Below are positions 19,972-29,670 of a DNA stretch of 64,000 bases, one piece after another. A model generated the notes under the pieces. That model saw only the letters and a list, made by a program, of their open reading frames with translations. It made no database searches and was not told where the DNA came from. The stretch's first letter is position 1, and the number at the start of each line of letters is the position of its first letter. Origin of the DNA: Nitrosomonas sp. (GTDB lineage Bacteria; Pseudomonadota; Gammaproteobacteria; Burkholderiales; Nitrosomonadaceae); assembly GCA_019745325.1 (NCBI GenBank), contig JAIETK010000012.1, positions 61,380 through 125,379 on the forward strand, given 5' to 3'. The translations under genes and the position numbers were made by a program.

Positions 19972-21426
19972 CTACATCAAAATGACATCATATTGTTCCT
20001 GCGTATACGATTCTTCAACTTGCAGGCTGATCGGTTTCGCGATGAAGTCACCCAATTGCGCCAGGCTTTGCGATTCTTCGTCGAGGAACAGGTCGATGAC
20101 TTGCTGGGATGCCAGTATGCGGAATTCGTTGGCTTCGAACTGCCTGGCTTCGCGCAGCAATTCGCGCAGAATCTCGTAACAGACGGTTTGGGCGGTTCGA
20201 ATCTCCCCTCGCCCCTGGCAGGTCGGACAGGTTTCGCACAATACCTGTGCGAGGCTTTCGCGGGTGCGTTTGCGCGTCATCTCGACCAGCCCCAGCGCGC
20301 TGAATCCGCTGACGGTAATACGGGTCCGGTCTTTTTGTAGCGCCTTATTCAGCTCCGCCAGAACCGCGTTACGATGCTCTTCGGAATCCATGTCGATAAA
20401 ATCGATGATGATGATGCCGCCGAGGTTGCGCAGCCGCAGTTGCCTGGCAATGACTTGCGCGGCTTCGAGATTGGTTTTAAAAACGGTATCGTCAAAATTG
20501 CGGACGCCGACAAATCCGCCGGTATTCACATCCATCGTGGCAAGCGCTTCGGTCTGATCGATGATGACATAGCCACCCGATTTCAAGTTGACGCGCTTCG
20601 CCAGCGATTTGCCGATCTCTTCTTCGACGCCGTAGAGATCGAACAACGGCCGGTCGCCGGTGTACAGCGTCACTCTTTCGGCGATATTAGTCATGTAATT
20701 CCTGGCGAACCGCACCAGGCGGTGATAATTCTCACGCGAATCCACCAGAATGCGGCCGGTATCGCCGACGACAAAATCACGAAGCACCCGGTGACTTAAG
20801 TCCAGGTCCTGATACAACAGCATCGGCGCCGCAATCAGGATCGATTGCTGCTCGATATCGTGCCACAGCCGATGCAGATATTCGAAGTCGGCGCGCAAAT
20901 CATCTTCATCCGCCGTTTCCGCCATGGTGCGGATGATATACCCGCCCTTTTCTTCGGGAGGCAGGATTTGCTGCAGTTTTTCGCGGAGCATTTCGCGTTC
21001 GCTGTTGTCTTCAATCCGCTGCGATATACCGATATAGGATTCTTGCGGTAAATAGACCAGCAGCCGCCCTGCCAGGCTGATTTGTGTCGATAGCCGCGCC
21101 CCTTTGGTGCCGATCGCATCCTTGATCACTTGCACCAGAATGGAATTGCCTTCGTACAGGAGTTTCTCGATCGGCTTGACCGCATCTCCCTCTTGCGCTG
21201 AATTGCGGATATCGGCTACGTGCAGAAATGCCGCCCGGTCTAGGCCGATGTCGACGAAAGCCGATTGCATGCCCGGCAGAACCCGGCTGACGCGGCCGTT
21301 ATAGATATTCCCGACGATACCCCGGCCGCTGGTGCGTTCGATATGTAATTCTTGAATTACCCCTTGTTCCAGAATTGCCACCCGGGTTTCTTGCGGTGTG
21401 ATATTCACCAGAATTTCATTACTCAT
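19972..21426 (-). CDS. rng: Ribonuclease G
   Basis: Endoribonuclease of the RNase E/G family that matures the 16S rRNA 5' end. The 484-residue length is that of RNase G without the long RNase E tail. An S1 domain lies near residues 38-120 (GNIYNGRVSRVLPGMQSAFVDIG). The catalytic region carries DQTEALATMDVNTG and GGIIIIDFIDM. The Zn-link CPTC lies in the segment CETCPTCQGRG. Last gene of the nadD-rsfS-rlmH-maf-rng group and convergent with the RTX gene. Confidence 0.96.
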   Translation of the reverse strand: MSNEILVNITPQETRVAILEQGVIQELHIERTSGRGIVGNIYNGRVSRVLPGMQSAFVDIGLDRAAFLHVADIRNSAQEGDAVKPIEKLLYEGNSILVQVIKDAIGTKGARLSTQISLAGRLLVYLPQESYIGISQRIEDNSEREMLREKLQQILPPEEKGGYIIRTMAETADEDDLRADFEYLHRLWHDIEQQSILIAAPMLLYQDLDLSHRVLRDFVVGDTGRILVDSRENYHRLVRFARNYMTNIAERVTLYTGDRPLFDLYGVEEEIGKSLAKRVNLKSGGYVIIDQTEALATMDVNTGGFVGVRNFDDTVFKTNLEAAQVIARQLRLRNLGGIIIIDFIDMDSEEHRNAVLAELNKALQKDRTRITVSGFSALGLVEMTRKRTRESLAQVLCETCPTCQGRGEIRTAQTVCYEILRELLREARQFEANEFRILASQQVIDLFLDEESQSLAQLGDFIAKPISLQVEESYTQEQYDVILM

Positions 21427-21519
21427 GCCAGTGACGAATTATTTCCAATAAATCAATTGAGTAATTTCGAGCGTGCATTTCAATTCTTGGTATTTTATAA
21501 CGTGCAATAAATTGCCTGA

Positions 21520-22137
21520 TCAAATGATCGTTATACCCGCTTCCTCCAGTAACTGCGCGGTTTCATAGAGGGGTAACCCCATAATGCCGCTGTAACTGCC
21601 GGAAATATCGACGATAAATGCTGCCGCCATCCCTTGAATGGCGTAAGCGCCCGCTTTATCGAGCACATGGTGATTGGTTACATAATTCCGGATTTCTTTT
21701 TCACTGAGTTCACGAAAGCGGACTGTCGATGTGGATAACCGGATTTGCAAAACATCGTTTATCACGACGCTTATCGCTGTCATCACTTGATGCGAGCGGC
21801 CGGACAAGGTTTTCAGCATTTCCACAGCATCCTCTTTATCGCGCGGTTTCCCGAGAATGCAACCGTCTATCGCCACAACGGTATCGGCCGCGAGCACCGG
21901 AAAAATCGGCAGACGCCGTTGCAACACTTTATTCCAGCCTTCACTGGCTTTGGTTCGTGTAATCCGATAAATGTAATCCGTTGGCGCTTCGTTATCGAGT
22001 GGTTGCTCATCGATATCGATAGCGCGGCCAGCGGTTTCACGCATCATCAATAAATTAAATTTCACGCCGATTTGTCTCAACAATTCGCGCCTTCTGGGGC
22101 TTCGTGAAGCGAGATATATTTGATTATCAGTAAACAT
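21520..22137 (-). CDS. maf: Maf-family nucleoside triphosphate pyrophosphatase
   Basis: Hydrolyses non-canonical or modified nucleoside triphosphates and is linked to septum control in some bacteria. The 205-residue protein has the N-terminal motif LASRSPRRRELLRQIG, the ADTVVAIDG motif and GKPRDKEDAVEMLKTLSGR, as well as a C-terminal KAGAYAIQG. It sits upstream of rng as in many betaproteobacteria. Confidence 0.94.
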   Translation of the reverse strand: MFTDNQIYLASRSPRRRELLRQIGVKFNLLMMRETAGRAIDIDEQPLDNEAPTDYIYRITRTKASEGWNKVLQRRLPIFPVLAADTVVAIDGCILGKPRDKEDAVEMLKTLSGRSHQVMTAISVVINDVLQIRLSTSTVRFRELSEKEIRNYVTNHHVLDKAGAYAIQGMAAAFIVDISGSYSGIMGLPLYETAQLLEEAGITII

Positions 22138-22246
22138 AAAGAGAGCAAGTTACAATCAAAGAAACATTAAGTTACGGTTGCGATCAATCGGTTTTTGCAT
22201 CTTACAATGAAGAGAATTGTTCGTGATCCACGGTAACTGCCAATAA

Positions 22247-22717
22247 TCAATCCCGGTGATAGGGATGATTCTTGATAATCGATACCGCCCGATAGAGTTG
22301 TTCCGCCAGCAATACCCGGGCGAGTCCGTGCGGCAAAGTGAGTTTCGACAGCGCGATCAATTCGTTACCGGCGCTTTTGATATCGTGGTGAAGACCATCG
22401 GCGCCACCGATCACAAACGCCACCGGATCGCCGCGAACCATCCACTCTTGCAGAGCGAGCGCAAATTCTTTGGTGGACCGATGTTGACCGCGTTCATCGA
22501 GTACTTTGATTTGGCATTGCGGCGGCATCGCGATCTTGATTCGCTGATATTCTGACGATAATAGCTGCTCGATCGACTTTCCGGTGGCCCGTTTTTCAGG
22601 CTTCACTTCAATCAGATTGATCATGATTTCTCTTGGCAGCCGCTTGATATATTCGTTATAACCGCTGCTGATCCAGTCAGGCAACTTATTTCCCACGGCA
22701 ATGATGAATAGTTTCAT
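22247..22717 (-). CDS. rlmH: 23S rRNA pseudouridine-1915 N3-methyltransferase RlmH
   Basis: SPOUT methyltransferase acting on the 70S ribosome at m3-pseudouridine 1915. The 156-residue protein from ATG 22717 has LDERGQHRSTKEFA, the SAM-binding knot FVIGGADG and the C-terminal RVLLAEQLYRA and NHPYHRD. A TTG three codons upstream is also open, but the ATG gives the family-typical MKLFIIAVG start. It follows rsfS at a short distance. Confidence 0.96.
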   Translation of the reverse strand: MKLFIIAVGNKLPDWISSGYNEYIKRLPREIMINLIEVKPEKRATGKSIEQLLSSEYQRIKIAMPPQCQIKVLDERGQHRSTKEFALALQEWMVRGDPVAFVIGGADGLHHDIKSAGNELIALSKLTLPHGLARVLLAEQLYRAVSIIKNHPYHRD

Positions 22718-22729
22718 GATTGCCAATTA

Positions 22730-23077
22730 TCAAGCAGTATCGGATGAAACCGCAACCTGGCCCGACCATAAAGCCTTTAAGTTGTAATAATCACGAATAG
22801 CCGGCAGCATGATATGCACGATTACGTCTCCCAAGTCGACCAATAGCCATTCTCCGGTTTGTTCTCCTTCCACGCTGTAGACCCTTCCGCCGGCGGCCTT
22901 GATTTTTTCTTGCACGTTACCCGCGAGCGCTTTTGCTTGCCGGGTCGAATCGGCGCTGGCAATGACAATGTATTCAAACATAGAGGTGATTTTTGCGACA
23001 TCGATCACCTCAATATCGCGCGCCTTGATTTCTTCCAGCGCATCAATTACATGGGTAATAAGTTCTTTAGAATTCAT
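22730..23077 (-). CDS. rsfS: Ribosomal silencing factor RsfS
   Basis: Binds ribosomal protein L14 and blocks subunit joining in slow growth. The 115-residue protein shows the family features: an N-terminal helix region with ALEEIKARDIEVIDV, then IVIASADSTRQAKALA, and EWLLVDLGDVIVHI. It lies between nadD and rlmH, its usual neighbours. Confidence 0.95.
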   Translation of the reverse strand: MNSKELITHVIDALEEIKARDIEVIDVAKITSMFEYIVIASADSTRQAKALAGNVQEKIKAAGGRVYSVEGEQTGEWLLVDLGDVIVHIMLPAIRDYYNLKALWSGQVAVSSDTA

Positions 23078-23082
23078 ATTGT

Positions 23083-23751
23083 TCAGGTATATAACCGGTT
23101 GCTTTTAATATAGCCGAGCACCTTCTCCGGAAGCAGGTAGCGAGCACTTTTACCGGCGGAGAGCAATGTTCGGATTTGCGACGCGGATATCTCCAGCATC
23201 GAAGTCTGTGCAGTATAGATGAAACCGCTGGATTGAAGGGCTAAATCAAAGCCGTTCACGATATGGCGGGAGAAAAGTTCCTGCTGAACGGCGGCAGACA
23301 ATTGCCGGGTTTCTCTCAATGAAGTAAAGCCTGGGCGAGGAACAATAATAAAATGACACAAATTGAATAATTCCGGCCATTCGGTCCAATGATCGATCTT
23401 AGTAAAGGCATCGATTCCCAGAATAAAACAAAGCGCAGCATTATCCCCTGCTTCCTGTTGATATTCCCGTAATGTTTGCACCGTCGCCGTGACATCCGGC
23501 CGGTTGATTTCCCGGTTATCCAATTCGAATCTCGGATTATCCTCGATTGCCAGACGCACCATTGCCGCACGATGATCTCTGGATGCCGCAGGCGCCTGCC
23601 GCAAACGGGGAACGCCTGAAGGGACAAAGGAAATTTTGCAAAAACCGATCATGTCGCATAGCTCTTCGGCAATCCGCAAATGACCGAAGTGGATCGGATC
23701 GAATGTGCCGCCATAGATGCCGGTTAAAGGCAGTTTATTGATAATTGGCAC
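23083..23751 (-). CDS. nadD: Nicotinate-nucleotide adenylyltransferase NadD
   Basis: Makes deamido-NAD from nicotinate mononucleotide and ATP. The 222-residue protein has the nucleotidyltransferase motif GGTFDPIHFGHLR near residues 14-26, the FILGIDAF segment, and the C-terminal ISASQIRTLLSAGKS motif for ATP. The start is GTG 23751. It leads the nadD-rsfS-rlmH-maf-rng group and is separated from aceF by only 26 bases. Confidence 0.95.
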   Translation of the reverse strand: MPIINKLPLTGIYGGTFDPIHFGHLRIAEELCDMIGFCKISFVPSGVPRLRQAPAASRDHRAAMVRLAIEDNPRFELDNREINRPDVTATVQTLREYQQEAGDNAALCFILGIDAFTKIDHWTEWPELFNLCHFIIVPRPGFTSLRETRQLSAAVQQELFSRHIVNGFDLALQSSGFIYTAQTSMLEISASQIRTLLSAGKSARYLLPEKVLGYIKSNRLYT

Positions 23752-23777
23752 TTTTTATCAATAACAATGCGAAATCA

Positions 23778-25088
23778 TCAGAGTAAAGCCAGGCGCATAT
23801 CGGTCAGTACTTCCGACAAATGCGTTGTAAACCGTGCTGCAGTAGCGCCATCAATGACGCGGTGATCATACGATAGCGATAATGGCAGCATTAAGCGCGG
23901 GATGAATTGATTGTCACGAAAAACCGGTTTAATACCGGCTTTTGAAATCCCTAAAATAGCAACTTCCGGCGCGTTGATAATCGGAGTAAACGCAGTCCCG
24001 CCAATGCCGCCGAGACTCGAAATGGTGAAGCTGGCGCCTTGCATGTCGGCCGGCTTGATTTTTCCTTCACGGGCCAGCGACGATAACCGGGTCAATTCCT
24101 CCGCAATCGTGATAATTCCTTTCTGATCGACATCTTTAATCACTGGAACAACCAGGCCATTGGCGGTATCGACTGCAAAACCGATATGATAATAGTGTTT
24201 GATGATCAGATTGAGTTCACCCTCGACATTTCTATCCAACGATGCATTGAATTCCGGAAATTTCTTCAGCGGCGCCACCAATGCTTTCATTAAAAAAGCC
24301 AAAAGCGTCAGTTTCACTGGGCTGGTTTTGGCATGCTCATTCGATTCTTTTCGTAAAGCTTCCAGTTCCGTGATATCCGCTTCATCAAACTGGGTGACAT
24401 GAGGAATCATCACCCAATTCCGATGCAGATTGGCGCCGGAAATTTGTTTGATGCGCGTCAGTGACTTGATTTCAATCGCACCGAATTTCGCAAAATTAAC
24501 TTGCGGCCACGGCAGCAAATCCAGTGCAGCTCCATTGCCATTTGTCTTGGATTTTGCAAGCTCGGCTTTCACGTACGCTTGAACATCTTCTTTTAGAATG
24601 CGATGTTTAGGACCACTGCCCGTCACCAAGTCGAGATTCACGCCAAGTTCCCGCGCAAAACGCCGGATCGACGGACTGGCATGTGCTTTGGAAGGAACAA
24701 TGCGGGCGGTTGCGACTTGTTGCGTTAGCGGTTTGGGTATTTCTTGAGCCGCTTCCGGCAGGTTTGCCGGTGCGGGTAAAGCAATATCCGTTTGCACAGA
24801 AATTGCACTGGCTTCAGGTTGTCCAGCAGTCTCCGTTTGCGTATCACCGGCTATCTCAATGGCGAGTATGGCATTACCTTCGGATGTCTTATCGCCGGCT
24901 TTGACAAATATCTCCTTGATAACTCCCGCATAAGGCGAAGGGATCTCAATGGTGGCTTTGTCGGATTCCAGCGTTACCAGCGAATCTTCCACACTGACGG
25001 CATCGCCGGGCTTCACCAGGATATCGATAACCGGAACGTCTTTAAAATCACCGATATCAGGAATTAAAACTTTTTTTATTTCCGCCAC
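23778..25088 (-). CDS. aceF: Pyruvate dehydrogenase E2, dihydrolipoamide acetyltransferase
   Basis: Core of the pyruvate dehydrogenase complex that transfers acetyl groups to CoA. One lipoyl domain (residues 1-75) has the lipoylated lysine in ESDKATIE (Lys44). An Ala/Pro-rich linker follows. The E3/E1-binding domain lies near 140-180 (SPSIRRFARELGVNLDLVTG). The catalytic domain ends with SYDHRVIDG (His409, Asp413). There is one lipoyl domain, not three as in E. coli. The start is GTG 25088, with GAGGG 7 bases upstream. It lies 85 bases downstream of aceE. Confidence 0.96.
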   Translation of the reverse strand: MAEIKKVLIPDIGDFKDVPVIDILVKPGDAVSVEDSLVTLESDKATIEIPSPYAGVIKEIFVKAGDKTSEGNAILAIEIAGDTQTETAGQPEASAISVQTDIALPAPANLPEAAQEIPKPLTQQVATARIVPSKAHASPSIRRFARELGVNLDLVTGSGPKHRILKEDVQAYVKAELAKSKTNGNGAALDLLPWPQVNFAKFGAIEIKSLTRIKQISGANLHRNWVMIPHVTQFDEADITELEALRKESNEHAKTSPVKLTLLAFLMKALVAPLKKFPEFNASLDRNVEGELNLIIKHYYHIGFAVDTANGLVVPVIKDVDQKGIITIAEELTRLSSLAREGKIKPADMQGASFTISSLGGIGGTAFTPIINAPEVAILGISKAGIKPVFRDNQFIPRLMLPLSLSYDHRVIDGATAARFTTHLSEVLTDMRLALL

Positions 25089-25173
25089 AGGTTATCCCTC
25101 GAAAAACTCATCTAACAACGAAGCTCCTCGTTAATTCAATCAAGAAACGCTATTCGTCTGCTTTTTCATGTAT

Positions 25174-27834
25174 TCAGCTAATTACCGGATCGGGTTTCTC
25201 CGGATTGATGCCATAGCGTTGTATTGCGTCGGCCGCTTGCTGTTGAGGAATCTTTCCATCTTCCGCGAGCGCATTGAGCGCTGCGACAGTAATATAATAT
25301 CGATCCACTTCAAAAAAATGCCGCAGTTTTTCCCTTGTATCCGAGCGTCCGAAGCCATCGGTTCCCAATACGCGGTATTTTCCCGGTATAAATTCCCGGA
25401 TCTGATCGGCGTATATTTTCATAAAATCCGATGCCGCGATAACGGGTCCGGATCGGTCATTCAAGCAATTTTGCACATGCGATAACCGCTTTGGTTGCGC
25501 GGGATGGAGCATATTCCAGCGCGCCACGCTTAAAGCTTCACGCCGCAATTCATTGAAACTGGTTACGCTCCAGATATCGGCATGGATCTGGTGCTCGGAT
25601 TTGAGAATCTCGCTGGCCGCAATGACTTCTCGCAGAATGGTACCGGCCCCGAGCAACTGTACGCGCGGATTGTCGTCATCGCTATCGCCTTCCTTGAACA
25701 AGTACATGCCCTTGAGAATGTCATTCTCCACACCGTTTGGCATAGCAGGATGCGAGTAGTTTTCGTTCATGACGGTGATGTAATAATAGATGTCTTGTTG
25801 CTCTTGATACATCCGTCGCAAGCCGTCCTGAACAATCACCGCCAGTTCATAAGCGAACGCCGGATCATACGATACGCAGTTAGGAATGGTTGAAGCAACG
25901 ATATGACTGTGACCGTCTTCATGCTGCAATCCTTCGCCATTCAATGTCGTACGCCCCGCCGTACCGCCGATCAGAAAGCCGCGGCAGCGCATATCGCCGG
26001 CAGCCCAGGCTAAATCACCAATGCGTTGAAAGCCGAACATCGAATAAAAAATAAAAAACGGGATCATCTGAACACCATGCGTGCTATACGATGTCGCCGC
26101 GGCTATCCAGGATGACATGGCGCCCGCTTCACAGATTCCTTCTTGCAAAATCTGGCCGTGCTTGTCTTCTTTGTAATACATCAACTGATCCGCGTCTTGC
26201 GGTGTATAAAGCTGACCGACTGAAGACCAAATACCCAATTGCCGGAACATCCCTTCCATGCCGAAAGTACGCGACTCATCTGCTACGATGGGAACAATAT
26301 GCTTGCCGATCTGCTTATCCTTAACCAGGATATTCAGTATGCGCACATACGCCATGGTCGTCGATGATTCGTGCCCTTCACCGCTGGCTTTGAGTAACGG
26401 TTCAAAAGCCGATAATGGCGGCACTTGCAATGATGGCGCCGAAGTTTTGCGCCGGTGAAAGTTACCGCCCAGCGCATCCCGGCGTTCTTTCATATACTTA
26501 AATTCGGGAGAGTCTTCAGCGAAGGTGAGATAAGGTATTTCGTCGATTTGGTCATCCGGTATATCCAAACCGAACCGATTCCGGAACGCCTTAAGCGAAG
26601 TCGTTCCCATTTTTTTCTGCTGATGCGTGATATTTTGAGCTTCTCCGGCTTCACCCATGCCATAGCCCTTGATCGTCTTGGCTAAAATCACGGTTGGCTG
26701 TCCGGTGTGCTTGGCCGCCGCTGCATAGGCCGCATAAACTTTATACGGATCATGGCCGCCTCGATTCAGCCGCCAGATGTCATCGTCCGACATATTGGCG
26801 ACCATTTCCAGCAGCTCGGGATACTTGCCAAAAAAGTGTTCGCGCACATAAGCACCATCGCGGGCTTTGAAGTTTTGATATTCGCCGTCGACACATTCCA
26901 TCATGCGTTTTTGCAGCAAACCTTTGGTGTCTTTCGCCAACAGCGGATCCCAATAGGATCCCCAGATCACCTTGATGACATTCCAACCCGCGCCGCGAAA
27001 TGCGCCCTCCAATTCCTGAATGATCTTGCTATTGCCGCGGACAGGGCCATCCAATCGCTGCAAGTTACAATTGACAACAAAAATCAGATTATCGAGATTT
27101 TCCCGCGAAGCCAAAGGTATAGCACCGAGCGATTCGGGTTCGTCCATTTCGCCATCGCCCATGAAAGCCCAAACCTTGCGGTTGGTGCGATTGATCAATC
27201 CCCGGCTGTCGAGATACTTCATGAACCGGGCTTGATAAATCGCCATCAACGGACCCAATCCCATTGAAACGGTGGGAAACTGCCAGAATGTCGGCATTAA
27301 CCATGGATGAGGATACGACGATAATCCGTTACCGCCGGCTTCCTGGCGAAAATTGTCCAGTTGCGCCTCGCTGAGTTCTCCGGAAAGAAATGCGTAAGCA
27401 TAAGCGCCGGGCGACGAATGTCCCTGCACATACACCAAGTCACCGCCATGGGTCTCGGATGGCGCGTGCCAAAAATGGTTGTAACCGACATCATATAAGG
27501 TAGCAGCCGATGCGAAGCTGGCAATATGACCGCCTACGTTTGTTTTTTTGTTAGCGCGCAATACCATCGCCATGGCATTCCAGCGGACATATGAGCGAAT
27601 GCGGTGCTCAATGGCGTTATTGCCCGGTGAGCGCTCTTCTTTTCCGGTCGGTATCGTATTGATATACGCGGTGGTGGCGCTATAAGGCAGATAAGCACCT
27701 GAACGGCGTGCTTTCTCGATCAATTTTTCCAGCAAAAAATGAGCACGCTCGCCACCCGCATGAGTAATCACCGAATCCAACGCATCCAGCCATTCCTGAG
27801 TTTCTTGCGGGTCAATATCCGGTTGTAATTCCAT
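25174..27834 (-). CDS. aceE: Pyruvate dehydrogenase E1, homodimeric type
   Basis: Thiamine-diphosphate-dependent decarboxylase that starts pyruvate oxidation to acetyl-CoA. The 886-residue length matches the homodimeric AceE type. The ThDP/Mg motif begins GDGEMDEPES near residue 226 and ends near FVVNCN about 256. AGGTAGRTTLNGEGLQHEDG-like sequence in the second domain is the family-typical pyrimidine-side region. It is upstream of aceF and downstream of folD on the same strand. No pdhR-like regulator is adjacent. Confidence 0.97.
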   Translation of the reverse strand: MELQPDIDPQETQEWLDALDSVITHAGGERAHFLLEKLIEKARRSGAYLPYSATTAYINTIPTGKEERSPGNNAIEHRIRSYVRWNAMAMVLRANKKTNVGGHIASFASAATLYDVGYNHFWHAPSETHGGDLVYVQGHSSPGAYAYAFLSGELSEAQLDNFRQEAGGNGLSSYPHPWLMPTFWQFPTVSMGLGPLMAIYQARFMKYLDSRGLINRTNRKVWAFMGDGEMDEPESLGAIPLASRENLDNLIFVVNCNLQRLDGPVRGNSKIIQELEGAFRGAGWNVIKVIWGSYWDPLLAKDTKGLLQKRMMECVDGEYQNFKARDGAYVREHFFGKYPELLEMVANMSDDDIWRLNRGGHDPYKVYAAYAAAAKHTGQPTVILAKTIKGYGMGEAGEAQNITHQQKKMGTTSLKAFRNRFGLDIPDDQIDEIPYLTFAEDSPEFKYMKERRDALGGNFHRRKTSAPSLQVPPLSAFEPLLKASGEGHESSTTMAYVRILNILVKDKQIGKHIVPIVADESRTFGMEGMFRQLGIWSSVGQLYTPQDADQLMYYKEDKHGQILQEGICEAGAMSSWIAAATSYSTHGVQMIPFFIFYSMFGFQRIGDLAWAAGDMRCRGFLIGGTAGRTTLNGEGLQHEDGHSHIVASTIPNCVSYDPAFAYELAVIVQDGLRRMYQEQQDIYYYITVMNENYSHPAMPNGVENDILKGMYLFKEGDSDDDNPRVQLLGAGTILREVIAASEILKSEHQIHADIWSVTSFNELRREALSVARWNMLHPAQPKRLSHVQNCLNDRSGPVIAASDFMKIYADQIREFIPGKYRVLGTDGFGRSDTREKLRHFFEVDRYYITVAALNALAEDGKIPQQQAADAIQRYGINPEKPDPVIS

Positions 27835-27855
27835 ATTAGGTATTATTGTGAAAGG

Positions 27856-28731
27856 TTATTTCGAATAGCTCACCCTAACGCCAGCCTGAGCACGTTCCGC
27901 CGCTAAAATAGTATTGCAAAGCAACATGGTAATTGTCATAGGGCCTACACCTCCCGGCACCGGCGATAAATAACCGGCAGTACCGCTGACGGACTCGAAA
28001 TCAACATCGCCGCATAGCTTCCCATCCGCCAGCCGGTTGATACCCACATCGATTACGACCGCGCCGGGTTTGATCATCTCAGCCGTAATCAGACGAGGTT
28101 TTCCGATTGCAACAATCAAAATATCCGCATTTCTAGTAAATTGGGAAAGATCGCGGGTTTTGGACGAGCAGATCGTGACAGTCGCGCCTTGCTCTAACAG
28201 CATCATTGCCATCGGCTTGCCGACGATGTTACTGCGCCCGACTACCACTGCATACTGCCCTTCAACATTAATCAAATTACGTTGCAGCATTACCATCACA
28301 CCATACGGCGTGCAGGGGGAAAAGATGGTATTACCGGTTACTAAAGCACCGACATTATAGAAATGAAAACCATCTACATCTTTTTCAATCGCGATAGCAG
28401 TGATTATCCGATTATTTTCAAAATGCGCTGGCAATGGTAATTGGACTAAAATTCCATGAATATGAGGATTATTATTCAATGCTTGAATGCAAGCCAAAAC
28501 TTCATTTTGATCAGCATTCTCGGGAAAGCTATGCACTTCGGAGTAAATGCCGATGTCACTGCAAGCTTTGACTTTATTTCTGACATAAATAGCAGAAGCC
28601 GCATTATCACCGACAATAATGACAGCCAACCCGGGTTTAATACCTAACTGAGCCAGTTTCTCAGCCCGCACCCGCCATTCTAACCGAACTGACTCGGCTA
28701 TCTTCTTGCCATCAATTATCTGCGTGCTCAT
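27856..28731 (-). CDS. folD: Methylenetetrahydrofolate dehydrogenase / cyclohydrolase
   Basis: Interconverts 5,10-methylene- and 10-formyl-tetrahydrofolate. The 291-residue protein has the active-site segment YVRNKVKAC (Tyr49, Lys53), GILVQLPLP, the NADP-binding [10 protein letters not shown] and the C-terminal [11 protein letters not shown]. It supplies one-carbon units used by the neighbouring metF-ahcY-metK genes, and lies 21 bases before aceE. A terminator-like hairpin upstream separates it from the unknown membrane protein gene. Confidence 0.97.
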   Translation of the reverse strand: MSTQIIDGKKIAESVRLEWRVRAEKLAQLGIKPGLAVIIVGDNAASAIYVRNKVKACSDIGIYSEVHSFPENADQNEVLACIQALNNNPHIHGILVQLPLPAHFENNRIITAIAIEKDVDGFHFYNVGALVTGNTIFSPCTPYGVMVMLQRNLINVEGQYAVVVGRSNIVGKPMAMMLLEQGATVTICSSKTRDLSQFTRNADILIVAIGKPRLITAEMIKPGAVVIDVGINRLADGKLCGDVDFESVSGTAGYLSPVPGGVGPMTITMLLCNTILAAERAQAGVRVSYSK

Positions 28732-28786
28732 TTATTGAAGAATAGCCATTGTTTGCTATTTATTGAATACCTTTCAGTCAATAATC

Positions 28787-28814
28787 AAAAAAACCGTTCT
28801 GGAAAGAACCAGAA
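28787..28814 (-). terminator. Rho-independent terminator after the unknown membrane protein gene
   Basis: On the minus strand TTCTGG and CCAGAA (28809-28814 and 28797-28802) form a 6-bp stem with a 6-base loop, followed after CGG by seven T residues (28787-28793). It sits just after the stop at 28818, so the gene upstream of folD has its own transcript end. Confidence 0.7.
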
Positions 28815-28817
28815 ATA

Positions 28818-29507
28818 TTAACTTGCTTGTTTAGTTTTTTTTAGCTTGGTGTGATAGATAAAAACGCCGATCAAGAATACCGGGATTACAAAGATCGCAG
28901 CAGATATGAGTCCTGCCGCAAGAATTGCTATCGCACTATTCCCAGGCATGAATAATGTGATGAACCAAATTACCAGAAAAACGATGCCTAACCCGCCATA
29001 CAACATAATTTTTTTACCGCGGTCGTATAAACGCCAAAATGCACCCGATACTTGCAAATCATCCACATAATGATCAAAAACTTCAGCGAGACTATTATCA
29101 TCGGGCTCGGATTCGTACCCGATCGCCACCGCGAGCGCATTGTGATCATCTTCAAGTTTCGACATTTTTCTCAAAAATTCGATTCGCTTGAGCGCTTTTT
29201 GTTTTTGCAGCTTATCTTGTATCATCATTGTCTGCAGAGCAGAGAATGCCAGTTCACGCGCATTTTCAACATTGCCTAAGCTTTCCGCAAATTTCCACAT
29301 AACTCCGAGCAAGTAGAGCTGAATGGTTAAATCCCGGAACTCTGGCGCAAAATCATAATTTTTACTTTTGATCAGTTCGAGTTGTGCATCTTTTATTTCT
29401 CGGGCATGCGAGATACAAGCGTCTATTGTTGACACATCGGAGTTTATTGCTTCTACAGCCGGTGTCTCTGCCACTAAAGTATTGTCAGTTGTGTTTTTAT
29501 CTGTCAT
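28818..29507 (-). CDS. Two-helix membrane protein of unknown function
   Basis: A 229-residue protein I do not recognise. A charged, mainly helical cytosolic part (about 1-155; segments such as DKLQKQKALKRIEFLRKM suggest coiled helices) is followed by two strong membrane segments (about 160-185 and 190-215) and a basic tail KLKKTKQAS. ATG 29507 has GAGG 7 bases upstream; a longer start at 29528 lacks one. It lies alone between metF and folD with its own terminator. The layout suggests a membrane-anchored helical protein with a cytosolic domain; nothing about activity can be read. Confidence 0.8.
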   Translation of the reverse strand: MTDKNTTDNTLVAETPAVEAINSDVSTIDACISHAREIKDAQLELIKSKNYDFAPEFRDLTIQLYLLGVMWKFAESLGNVENARELAFSALQTMMIQDKLQKQKALKRIEFLRKMSKLEDDHNALAVAIGYESEPDDNSLAEVFDHYVDDLQVSGAFWRLYDRGKKIMLYGGLGIVFLVIWFITLFMPGNSAIAILAAGLISAAIFVIPVFLIGVFIYHTKLKKTKQAS

Positions 29508-29670
29508 ATCGAAGCCTCGTGCTTTCAAATTTTACTTTCACAGTGATGGCCTACATTATATCCGAGTCAGATAATCAGGAAAAAGATCATTTCTGATTCA
29601 TTGCTCGATTGTCACCAAATCAATTGCAATAAGCGTTTCTTTAAAAGCAACAGGAACGTGACAAATGAAG

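Noticed and set aside
26707-27267. 186-codon open frame on the plus strand
   Set aside because: It lies antisense inside aceE, whose frame is intact with full family similarity.
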